From Streptomyces sp. CBMA29 (GTDB taxonomy: Bacteria; Actinomycetota; Actinomycetes; Streptomycetales; Streptomycetaceae), in assembly GCF_014596445.1 (NCBI RefSeq), contig NZ_MECL01000007.1, forward strand, positions 1 to 64,000: DNA of 64,000 nt, in the 5' to 3' direction. The notes beneath the pieces are model-generated. The model was not told where the DNA came from. It saw only the letters and a program-made list of their open reading frames with translations, and searched no databases. Position numbers and translations under genes: made by a program. Below, in pieces: positions 8,200-15,623 of this stretch. Every line of letters starts with the position of its first letter. Position 1 is the first letter of the stretch.

Positions 8200-9446
8200 C
8201 CGCACCCGCACCCGCACCTGTCGCCGTCCCCGACTCCGTACGGGCCACGGCTCTGGCCCTGCCGACCGCCCAACTGCCCGCCTACGTCTACGACCTGGCG
8301 GCGCTGCGCGCGCACGCGGCGGCCGTGCGGGCGGTCCTGCCCGAGCGAGCGGAGCTGTACTACGCGGCGAAGGCCAATCCGGAGCCGGAGATCCTGGCGG
8401 CGCTCGGCCCGTACGTGACCGGCTACGAGGTCTCGTCCGGCGGCGAGGCCGCCCATGTGGCGGCGGCGGTGCCGGGCCGCCCGCTGGCCTTCGGCGGACC
8501 GGGGAAGACCCCCGCCGAGATCACGGCCGCGCTCGACCTCGGCGTGAACCGCTTCCACGTGGAGAGCGCGTACGAACTGCGCATGCTCTCGCATCTCGTG
8601 GCCGCACGGCGGACCCGCGTCGGCGTGCTGCTGCGCTTCAACCTCGCCGTCTCACCGGGGGAGTTGGCGACGGGAGTGCTGGCCATGGGCGGCGGTCCCT
8701 CGCCCTTCGGTCTCGATCCGGCGCAGGCCGACGCGGCCGTCCGCGCGCTGACCGACGGCAGCCATCCGCACCTCGAACTGCGCGGTGTGCACGCGCATTT
8801 GGCCAGCGGCCTACCGGCGCCGCGGTTGCTCGCCGTCGCCGAGTCCGTGGTCGCCTGGGCGACGGACCTCGCGGCGCGGCACGGCGTCCCGCTCCGGGAG
8901 GTCAACGTCGGCGGCGGCATGGCCGTCGGCTACACCCGCCCGGCGGACCGCTTCGACTGGGCCGTGTACGGCGCCGGGCTCGCCCGGTTGCTCGACGCCC
9001 ACCCCGGACCGCTGCTGCGCATCGAACCGGGCCGCGCCCTGACCGCGTACTGCGGCTGGTACGCCACCGACGTGCTGGACGTGAAGCCCAGCCACGGCGA
9101 GGAGTTCGCGGTGCTGCGCGGCGGCACCCACCATCTGCGGACCCCGGCGGCCAAGGGCCACGACCAGCCCTGCGCGCTGCTGCCGGTCGACGACTGGCCC
9201 CACCCGTGGCCGCGCTCGGCGGCCGACGGTGAACTGGTCACGCTGGCAGGCCAGTTGTGCACGCCCAAGGACGTGCTCGCCCGGCGGGTCCCGGCGGCGG
9301 GACTCCGGGCGGGCGACCGGGTGCTGTTCGCGCTGGCCGGGGCGTACGCCTGGAACATCTCGCACCACGACTTCCTGATGCACCCCCGGCCGACCGTCCA
9401 CTACGTCGATTCCAGGGACGTTCCGGATTCCACGGACCGTTCCTGA
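8196..9446 (+). CDS. Fold-type III PLP decarboxylase, SbnH-like, for siderophore assembly
   Basis: A 416-residue enzyme of the alanine-racemase/LysA fold. The PLP lysine is Lys59 in YYAAKAN, the phosphate-binding glycine loop is NVGGGMAVGY, and the dimer-partner catalytic Cys is in GQLCTPKDVLA. That last motif matches SbnH-type decarboxylases, which act on a citryl-diamino acid intermediate of staphyloferrin B, more than diaminopimelate decarboxylase. The start at 8196 overlaps the synthetase stop by 4 bp; a longer upstream frame is only a shadow. It probably decarboxylates an amino-acid-bearing intermediate or supplies a diamine. A hairpin terminator follows. Confidence 0.88.
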   Translation: MTAPAPAPVAVPDSVRATALALPTAQLPAYVYDLAALRAHAAAVRAVLPERAELYYAAKANPEPEILAALGPYVTGYEVSSGGEAAHVAAAVPGRPLAFGGPGKTPAEITAALDLGVNRFHVESAYELRMLSHLVAARRTRVGVLLRFNLAVSPGELATGVLAMGGGPSPFGLDPAQADAAVRALTDGSHPHLELRGVHAHLASGLPAPRLLAVAESVVAWATDLAARHGVPLREVNVGGGMAVGYTRPADRFDWAVYGAGLARLLDAHPGPLLRIEPGRALTAYCGWYATDVLDVKPSHGEEFAVLRGGTHHLRTPAAKGHDQPCALLPVDDWPHPWPRSAADGELVTLAGQLCTPKDVLARRVPAAGLRAGDRVLFALAGAYAWNISHHDFLMHPRPTVHYVDSRDVPDSTDRS

Positions 9447-9453
9447 GACCGCC

Positions 9454-9489
9454 CTCTCCCGGACCGGCTGCCGCGCAGGTCCGGGAGAG
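9454..9489. terminator. Bidirectional terminator after the siderophore operon
   Basis: A perfect 11-bp stem (CTCTCCCGGAC at 9454-9464 with its complement at 9479-9489, 14-nt loop) sits between the convergent decarboxylase and GH78-like genes. Confidence 0.7.
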
Positions 9490-9508
9490 AGCGTGTGCGG
9501 GACACGGC

Positions 9509-12100
9509 TCAGGAAGCCTTGCCGGTCACGGTGATCGTGTGGCTGCCCGCCGGGATGCCGCGCAGCGTCACCCGGCCGTCCTTGAGCGCGGCCTGGAAGG
9601 CGTGCGCCCCCGAGCCGTCCCAGGCGACCCGGCCGTCGACCTTGACGGTGACCCGCGTGCCCGTCGCGGGCACATCGACGACGCCGGAGGTCCCCTTGGG
9701 CGCCGTCAGGTCGAGCGTGAACTGCCGGTCACCGCTGCCGCGCTTCCAGTCGACGGTCAACGGACCGTGCGGCGTGGGAAGTTGGCCGCGCGCCCAGGTG
9801 ACGGAGCCCGGGTGCGGTGCGACGCTCCAAGTGGCGAATCCGGGAGTGACGGGCGTCGCGCCGAGCAGGTCGTTGGTCAGTGCCGGGACCACCCCGGTCG
9901 ACCAGCCGTGGGCTGCCGAGGTGAAGCCGCCCTCGTACATCGAACCGCCAGGGCCTATGCCCTCCCAATCGGTGATGCCAGGGCCGTGCCCGGCCATCCA
10001 GCCGTACAGCCGCTTGATCTCGTCGATGGCGGAGTCGGCCTTGCCTGTCAGGAAGCGGGCCTGGATCTCGGGGTACGAGGTGAAGGCGTAGACCCGCTCG
10101 GAGCCGTCGGAGACCAGGGTGTCGTTGTCCATGAAGGCGTTGCCGTAGGGCTGGGCGGTGGTCTTGGACAGGTGGTCGAGCGCGGATGCGGCGCGCGTCG
10201 GGTCGGCGACCCCGGCGACCACGGCCAGGCTGTTGCCGTCCTGCCCGTGCCGTACAGCGCCCGTCGCCGAGTCGAGATAGGCGCCCGCGGCGCTGTCCCA
10301 CAGATGCGTGTTGATCGCGGTGCTCACGGCGTCGGCGCGCTTGTGCCAGCGGTCGGCGTCCGCGCCGTGGCCCAGCGACGTCGCCAGCGCCGCCGCGTCC
10401 TTGAGCGCCTGGACGTAGAGGGTGTTGTAGTAGGTGACCTCGCCGCCGCGGGGCAGGAAGGCGTAGTCGCCGTAACCGCCGGTGCCGTTCAGGCCCTTGG
10501 ACAGCAGGCCGTTGGCGTCGGTGACGCTCGGGTACCAACTGTCCAGCGTCTTGACCAGGTTGGTGTAGTAGTCGCGGGCGTAGGCGGTGTCGCCGGTGTA
10601 CAGCACGTAGTCCCAGCTACTGGTCACCCACCACAGCGGGTAGTCGAACAGCGGGAGCGTGTAGTTGTTGATGGAGGCGGGCGGTATCCAGCCGTCGCCG
10701 CGCTGGTGGTCGGCGAGGTCGGCCAGCACGTTCCTGGCGGCGACCGCCGCGTCATGGGTCAGATACGTGGTGCGGCCGGAGACCGCGACATCGCCCACGT
10801 ACGGGTCGCGGTCGCGCTTGGCGCCGTCGTGCAGCACGAGCTTGCCGTCGAGCGTCGGGCTGTCGGCGTTGCGCGGGTCGACGTCGTCCGACCGGAAGGT
10901 GTCGGTGACCAGCTCGTTGGTGTACGAGGCGTCGTACCAGTACTGGTTCAGCTTGGCGTCCGAGGACTCGAACCAGCCGGTGTAGGAGTCCGGCGTGCCG
11001 AGGAACGGTGTGAAGTCGAGTGAGACACCGTCGATCCGCACGGTGCCCGACGGCTGCGCGAGCGGCGCGTCGGAGGGCAGCGCGTCCAGGCTGATCTTCA
11101 TGTAACGGAAGCCGTGCAGGCCGTCGGCGCAGACCTTCGTACCGCTCAGGCAGCTCTTGTGATCGGTCCAGATGCCGCCCTGCCGCGGGACCGCGTACTG
11201 ATCGGTGCCGGGGCCGCCGGAGACGTCGGAGCGCGTGTAGTCGGAGCGGTCGGTGAGGTAGTCGAGCGTCTCGGAGAAGGCGACCCGCACGCCGGGGCTG
11301 TTGTCCGAGGCGCCCGCGAAGCTGATCCGGGGGTAGCCGGAGACGACCTTGCCGAAGTCGAGCGTGACGCTGGGCACCGGCTCGGCGGCGACCAGTCCCG
11401 GCCACACCTCGTTGATCCTGGTGTACTCGCCCTTGCCCGAGGACTGGTCCTTGGTCACGGTGATCCGCACCCGCGCGGTGGTCACGGACGAGGAGAAGGC
11501 GACCGCGCGCCGCACGTCGGAGTTGCCGGTGACGGTGGCGCGGGTGGTCCAGGCCGAACCGTCCCAGGTCTGGACGGTGAAGTCCTGCGGGACGCCGTCG
11601 CTGTTGGACAGCACCGTGATGCCGGGGAGCGCGACCGGGGCCGGGCTGGTGATCTCCAGCCAGGCGGGATACGTGGCCGCGTTCGCGTCGTTCCAGAACG
11701 TGTCGGTGTCGCCGTCGACCGCGTTGCCGGGGACGTAGGTACGGGGCTTGCCGTCGTTTCCGTTGTTGCCGTCGTGGTACGAGGAGGCGGTGGCCGTGGT
11801 GCCGGCCGGCCACGTCGGCTTGGGCTTGGGTGCGGGCCTGTCGAGGGTGGCGGTGCCCTTGCCGAGGACGCCCTGAGGGTGGGTCACATCGCCGGTGGTG
11901 GCCGTTACGGCGACCGGCCGCACATCGCGGCTCGACGGTGCCCGCACGTACTTCCGCCAGGAGGCGGAGTGGGGGGAGTTGGCGGAGGCCGGCCCCGACA
12001 GGGCCATGGTCGCGGTGAGCGCGCCGACGACGGCGACGGCCTGCGCGATGCGGACCGACCGTCGGGAGAGCGTGCCACGGAGGGGATGCGCAGCGGACAA
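9509..12100 (-). CDS. Secreted GH78-like alpha-L-rhamnosidase with discoidin-type domain
   Basis: An 863-residue exported protein. The signal peptide spans residues 1 to about 40, ending in a SGPASA-type site. A discoidin/F5-8-type carbohydrate-binding domain (about 100-235, with NAVDGDTDTFW) is followed by a beta-sandwich and an (alpha/alpha)6 catalytic region. The DGAKRDRDPYVGD motif resembles the DGxxRDRxxxxGD acid motif of GH78 rhamnosidases, and ITDWEG and HGWSTG fall where catalytic-site residues are expected. A small beta domain ends the protein. It would release terminal rhamnose or a similar sugar from plant glycans outside the cell. It runs divergently from the sugar importer/GH3 operon. 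Confidence 0.8.
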   Translation of the reverse strand: MSAAHPLRGTLSRRSVRIAQAVAVVGALTATMALSGPASANSPHSASWRKYVRAPSSRDVRPVAVTATTGDVTHPQGVLGKGTATLDRPAPKPKPTWPAGTTATASSYHDGNNGNDGKPRTYVPGNAVDGDTDTFWNDANAATYPAWLEITSPAPVALPGITVLSNSDGVPQDFTVQTWDGSAWTTRATVTGNSDVRRAVAFSSSVTTARVRITVTKDQSSGKGEYTRINEVWPGLVAAEPVPSVTLDFGKVVSGYPRISFAGASDNSPGVRVAFSETLDYLTDRSDYTRSDVSGGPGTDQYAVPRQGGIWTDHKSCLSGTKVCADGLHGFRYMKISLDALPSDAPLAQPSGTVRIDGVSLDFTPFLGTPDSYTGWFESSDAKLNQYWYDASYTNELVTDTFRSDDVDPRNADSPTLDGKLVLHDGAKRDRDPYVGDVAVSGRTTYLTHDAAVAARNVLADLADHQRGDGWIPPASINNYTLPLFDYPLWWVTSSWDYVLYTGDTAYARDYYTNLVKTLDSWYPSVTDANGLLSKGLNGTGGYGDYAFLPRGGEVTYYNTLYVQALKDAAALATSLGHGADADRWHKRADAVSTAINTHLWDSAAGAYLDSATGAVRHGQDGNSLAVVAGVADPTRAASALDHLSKTTAQPYGNAFMDNDTLVSDGSERVYAFTSYPEIQARFLTGKADSAIDEIKRLYGWMAGHGPGITDWEGIGPGGSMYEGGFTSAAHGWSTGVVPALTNDLLGATPVTPGFATWSVAPHPGSVTWARGQLPTPHGPLTVDWKRGSGDRQFTLDLTAPKGTSGVVDVPATGTRVTVKVDGRVAWDGSGAHAFQAALKDGRVTLRGIPAGSHTITVTGKAS

Positions 12101-12243
12101 GAGGGCTCCAGGTGTTCCACGAGCCGCGTCCCGCAGCCCGTACCACTAAGAACGATTCAATTCGGCGCCGCTGAACCTATGGTGCGATTGAGCTGGGGGT
12201 CAATACATCCGTCGGCCAAGGCTTCGCATTTTCACGACGCCGA

Positions 12244-12263
12244 ATTGAAACGTCATTGAAACG
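12244..12263. repeat. Direct repeat ATTGAAACG, 11-bp period
   Basis: Two exact copies of ATTGAAACG (12244-12252 and 12255-12263) are one helical turn apart in the 409-bp divergent spacer (12101-12509) between the GH78-like and sugar-importer genes. They could be tandem contacts for a regulator; no family is assigned. The spacer also holds CGAAACTGTCG at 12342-12352. Confidence 0.35.
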
Positions 12264-12424
12264 GTGCGGCGGAGCTGCCCCGATGTCCGCCCCGCCGCCG
12301 GTCCCGCTCGCCGGTCTCGTCCGGTGTTCCGACATCTTTCTCGAAACTGTCGAAGCCGACACCGCGTCAGTTCGGTGGCCCGATCGGGTGTTGGGTCACG
12401 CTTTGGTAACCCGTTGCGCGAGCC

Positions 12425-12454
12425 TTGACCCCTTCTCCAGGCGCACTTTACCGT
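12425..12454 (+). promoter_or_regulatory. Promoter of the sugar importer/GH3 operon
   Basis: TTGACC (12425-12430) and TACCGT (12449-12454) are separated by 18 bp, a good vegetative sigma-factor match. Transcription would begin near 12461, upstream of the CTTTCGAAAG palindrome. Confidence 0.55.
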
Positions 12455-12490
12455 CACAGCGCGCAGCAAATTTCGGCGAGGATGCCGAAT

Positions 12491-12500
12491 CTTTCGAAAG
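12491..12500. promoter_or_regulatory. Palindromic operator in the 5' leader of the sugar operon
   Basis: The perfect palindrome CTTTCGAAAG with a central CG step is typical of LacI-family sites. It lies between the predicted transcription start and the ATG at 12510 and overlaps the GAAAGG ribosome-binding site. A bound repressor would block elongation, or initiation at the RBS. No lacI gene is adjacent. Confidence 0.6.
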
Positions 12501-12509
12501 GCTGGACCG

Positions 12510-13829
12510 ATGAAGAAGCGCGCATTGCTCTCCCGCGCCGCGACCGCCAGAGCCCTGGCCGGCGGCGTGGCGCTCGTGCTCGGAATGTCCCTGGCCGCCT
12601 GCGGCGGCAGCAGCGGCGGCGACTCGGGCGGCGCCGGCTCGTTCCACGTGCTGGTCTACGGGGACGCGACCAACAAGGTCGAGAAGCAGATCGTCGAGAC
12701 GTTCAACAAGACGTCCAAGGTCAAGGCGGTCCTCGACACCATCCCCGGCGCGGACTACCAGCAGAAGTTGCAGACGCTCATCAGCACCAAGCAGGCGCCC
12801 GACGTCTTCTTCAACTGGGGTGGCGGCAGCATCGCCCCCTTCGTCAAGGAAGGGCTTCTGCTGCCGCTGGACGAGATGATCGCCAAGGACCCGGGGCTCA
12901 AGAACAACTTCCTGACGTCGGTGTTCGACAGCGCCAAGGTGGACGGCAAGCCCTACGGCATCCCGATGCGCGGCACCCAGCCCGTCCTGCTCTTCAACAA
13001 CAAGAAGGTGCTGGCCGACGCGGGCCTGACCGAGCCCAAGACCTGGGACGACCTGCTCAACGCGGTCAAGGTCCTCAAGTCCAAGCACATCACCCCGATC
13101 GCGCTCGGCGGCGGCGACCAGTGGCCGACCCTGATGTGGTACGAGTACGTCTACGACCGCGTCGCGGGCCCCGGCCTGTTCGAGAAGGCGCTCGCCGGCG
13201 ACAAGAGCGCCTGGGCCAGCGCCGACAGCAAGAAGGCGCTGTCGATGCTCAAGGAACTGGTCGACGCCGGCGCCTTCGGCACCAACTACGACTCGGTGAA
13301 GTTCACCGACAACGGCTCCGCGGCCCTGGTCGCCACCGGCAAGGCCGGGTTCGAGCTGATGGGCTCCTGGTACTACTCCACCCAGCAGGACGCCAACGCC
13401 GACTTCGCCAAGAACGACCTCGGCTTCAGCACCTTCCCGACCGTGACCGGCGGCGTCGGCGACCCGACCGATGTGGTGGGCAACACCAACAACTTCTACT
13501 CGGTGCTGAAGAAGACCAAGTACCCGGACGCGATAGCCGAATTCCTCAAGCTCCAGTACAGCGACCAATTCGTGCAGGCGCAGCTCGGCATCGGAAATCT
13601 GCCGACGACGAGGAACACCGAGAAGTTCCTCGACACCTCGGCCGATCCCACCTACTCGAAGTACCAGTACAACCTGGTCAAGGACGCGAAGTCCTTCCAG
13701 CTCTCCTGGGACCAGGCGTACCCGCAGTCGGCGAGCACCGCGATGCACACGGCGGTCCAGCAGTTCTTCGACGGCAAGCTCGACGCCGACGGGTTCATCA
13801 AGGCCATGCAGGCCCTGCCGTCGTCCTGA
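12510..13829 (+). CDS. Sugar ABC transporter substrate-binding lipoprotein
   Basis: A 439-residue family 1 extracellular solute-binding protein. A lipoprotein signal ends at SLAAC (lipid Cys31), followed by a Gly/Ser linker. The mature part shows the family pattern: YGIPMRGTQPVLLFNNKKVL, the hinge region KTWDDLLN, and late NLPTTRNTEKF. It should capture an oligosaccharide and deliver it to the two following permeases; the following GH3 enzyme suggests xylo- or gluco-oligosaccharides, as in BxlE. The ATG is preceded by GAAAGG at 8 nt. It heads a four-gene operon with no ATPase gene, which is normal when the shared MsiK ATPase energises the importer. Confidence 0.92.
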   Translation: MKKRALLSRAATARALAGGVALVLGMSLAACGGSSGGDSGGAGSFHVLVYGDATNKVEKQIVETFNKTSKVKAVLDTIPGADYQQKLQTLISTKQAPDVFFNWGGGSIAPFVKEGLLLPLDEMIAKDPGLKNNFLTSVFDSAKVDGKPYGIPMRGTQPVLLFNNKKVLADAGLTEPKTWDDLLNAVKVLKSKHITPIALGGGDQWPTLMWYEYVYDRVAGPGLFEKALAGDKSAWASADSKKALSMLKELVDAGAFGTNYDSVKFTDNGSAALVATGKAGFELMGSWYYSTQQDANADFAKNDLGFSTFPTVTGGVGDPTDVVGNTNNFYSVLKKTKYPDAIAEFLKLQYSDQFVQAQLGIGNLPTTRNTEKFLDTSADPTYSKYQYNLVKDAKSFQLSWDQAYPQSASTAMHTAVQQFFDGKLDADGFIKAMQALPSS

Positions 13830-13845
13830 CCAGGGAACCCTCCAC

Positions 13846-14790
13846 ATGATCACCACATCGCCCCCTGCGGCACGGAGCGGCACGGCCCACCGGGCCGGTC
13901 CTGGCCGCCGCTCCGGCTCCGCGGTGACCCGCCCAGGTCTGGCCTGGGCGGTTCCCGCCACCTTGTTCTTCGTCTGCTTCGCCGTCGTCCCGCTGCTGCT
14001 GGTCGCCGTGCTGTCCTTCACGAGCTGGGACGGCCTCGGCTCACCCCGGTGGGCGGGCGTGGCCAACTGGAAAGCGCTGATCCACGACCACACCATGATC
14101 CAGAGCCTGTGGCTCAGTGCGCTGATCACGGTGCTCGGCGTCGTGATCCAGACACCGCTGAGCCTGCTGCTCGGCGTCTGGGCCGCGGGCCACCAGCGCA
14201 ACCGCGCGATCCTCTCGGCGGTCTACTTCATCCCGCTGCTGCTGTCGGCCACCGCGATCTCGGTCCTGTGGCGGGCGATGCTCGACCCCAACTTCGGTGT
14301 GCCCGCGCAGGCCAAATGGCTCTTCGGGGACGGCAATCTGCTCGGCATGCAGTCCGGCGCCATCGGGGTGCTGGTCTTCGTCGGCGCCTGGCAGTACACC
14401 CCGTTCCACACCCTGATCTACCAGGGCGCCGCGCGCGCCGTCCCGCCCGTGCTCTACCAGGCGGCGGCCATCGACGGCGCGGGAACCATCCGGCAGTTCT
14501 GGCACATCACCCTGCCGCAACTGCGCAACACCATGATCACCTCGATGGTCCTGATGGTGGTCGGCGGCCTCACCACCTTCGACACCGTGCTGATCCTCAC
14601 CCAGGGCGGCCCCGGCACCGACACCACCATCAGCGCCTACTACATGTACCAAAAAGCGTTCAAGAGCTTCGACTTCGGCGGCGGCTCCGCCATCGCCCTG
14701 GTCCTGGTCGTGATCGCCACGATCGTCTCGCTGATCGTCGTCAAGGTCTCCGGATACGACAAGATGCGCAGCTCGGCGGAGGGCCTGTGA
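13846..14790 (+). CDS. Sugar ABC transporter permease (MalF-type)
   Basis: A 314-residue inner-membrane permease with six predicted helices after a Ser/Arg-rich 30-residue N-terminus. The EAA loop that contacts the ATPase is YQAAAIDGAGTIRQFWHITLP. GGLTTFDTVLILTQGGPG is the typical MalF-type segment. It starts 17 bp after the binding-protein gene, and its stop overlaps the next start (ATGA). It pairs with the following MalG-type permease to form the transmembrane channel. Confidence 0.93.
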   Translation: MITTSPPAARSGTAHRAGPGRRSGSAVTRPGLAWAVPATLFFVCFAVVPLLLVAVLSFTSWDGLGSPRWAGVANWKALIHDHTMIQSLWLSALITVLGVVIQTPLSLLLGVWAAGHQRNRAILSAVYFIPLLLSATAISVLWRAMLDPNFGVPAQAKWLFGDGNLLGMQSGAIGVLVFVGAWQYTPFHTLIYQGAARAVPPVLYQAAAIDGAGTIRQFWHITLPQLRNTMITSMVLMVVGGLTTFDTVLILTQGGPGTDTTISAYYMYQKAFKSFDFGGGSAIALVLVVIATIVSLIVVKVSGYDKMRSSAEGL

Positions 14791-15623
14791 TGACACGCCG
14801 AACCAACCGCCACCGCCCCAACTACCTGGCCGGGCTCGGCTCCCTGGTCTGGCTCTTCCTCGTGGGCCTGCCGCTGTACGTGATGCTCGCCGCGACCCTC
14901 CAAAGCCGCAGCGACTACTTCAAGAGCGGCCCGCTGGGCTTCCCCCGGCACTTCACGCTGAAGAACTACACCCAGGACTTCCACAACGGTTTCGGCCAGT
15001 ACTTCCTCAACACCCTGCTGGTCACCCTCGCCGTCGTCGCCATCGTGCTGCTGCTCGTGCCGCCGCTGGCGTACGCGATCGTCCGCGGCAGAGGGCGGCT
15101 CACCACCGGGGTCTTCCGGGTGTTCCTGCTGGGCCTGGCCATCCCCGCGCAGGCCGTGATCGTGCCGATGTTCTACGTCATCACCAAGGCCGGTCTCTAC
15201 GACAACCTCATCGGCGTCATCCTGCCGACCGCCGCGTTCTCCATGCCGGTGTGCGCGCTGATCCTGTCCGGCGTCATGCGCGACATCACCCCCGACCTCT
15301 ACGAGGCCATGGCGATGGACGGCGCCGCGCCCTGGCGGGTCTTCTTCCAGCTCGTGCTGCCGCTGTCCAAGGGCGGCCTGTCCACCATCGTGGTCTTCTC
15401 CGCGCTCCAGTCCTGGAACGGCTTCCTGTTCCCGCTGGTCCTGACGCAGTCCGACTCGTCCAAGGTCATCACCCTCGGCCTCTACAACTTCCAGACAGAG
15501 CACGGCATCGACGTCCCCGGCCTGCTGGCCGCGGTGGTGCTGTCGATGCTGCCCATCTTCATCGTCTACCTGTTCGCCCGGCGCGCCCTGGTCCAGGGCC
15601 TCATGGGCGTCGGAGGAAAGTGA
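14790..15623 (+). CDS. Sugar ABC transporter permease (MalG-type)
   Basis: A 277-residue permease with six helices and the MalG-type EAA loop YEAMAMDGAAPWRVFFQLVLP. LQSWNGFLFPLVL and the C-terminal RRALVQGLMGVGGK are characteristic of the CUT1 subfamily. The ATG overlaps the previous TGA, and a GTG for the GH3 gene overlaps its own stop, so the operon is tightly coupled. It forms the channel with the preceding permease. No ATPase gene is present, which implies a shared MsiK-like ATPase. Confidence 0.93.
   Translation: MTRRTNRHRPNYLAGLGSLVWLFLVGLPLYVMLAATLQSRSDYFKSGPLGFPRHFTLKNYTQDFHNGFGQYFLNTLLVTLAVVAIVLLLVPPLAYAIVRGRGRLTTGVFRVFLLGLAIPAQAVIVPMFYVITKAGLYDNLIGVILPTAAFSMPVCALILSGVMRDITPDLYEAMAMDGAAPWRVFFQLVLPLSKGGLSTIVVFSALQSWNGFLFPLVLTQSDSSKVITLGLYNFQTEHGIDVPGLLAAVVLSMLPIFIVYLFARRALVQGLMGVGGK

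Noticed and set aside
9509..12100. Plus-strand genes opposite the rhamnosidase
   Set aside because: The overlapping frames are Arg/Gly/Val-rich antisense shadows without signal or domain structure, while the minus-strand protein is coherent end to end.
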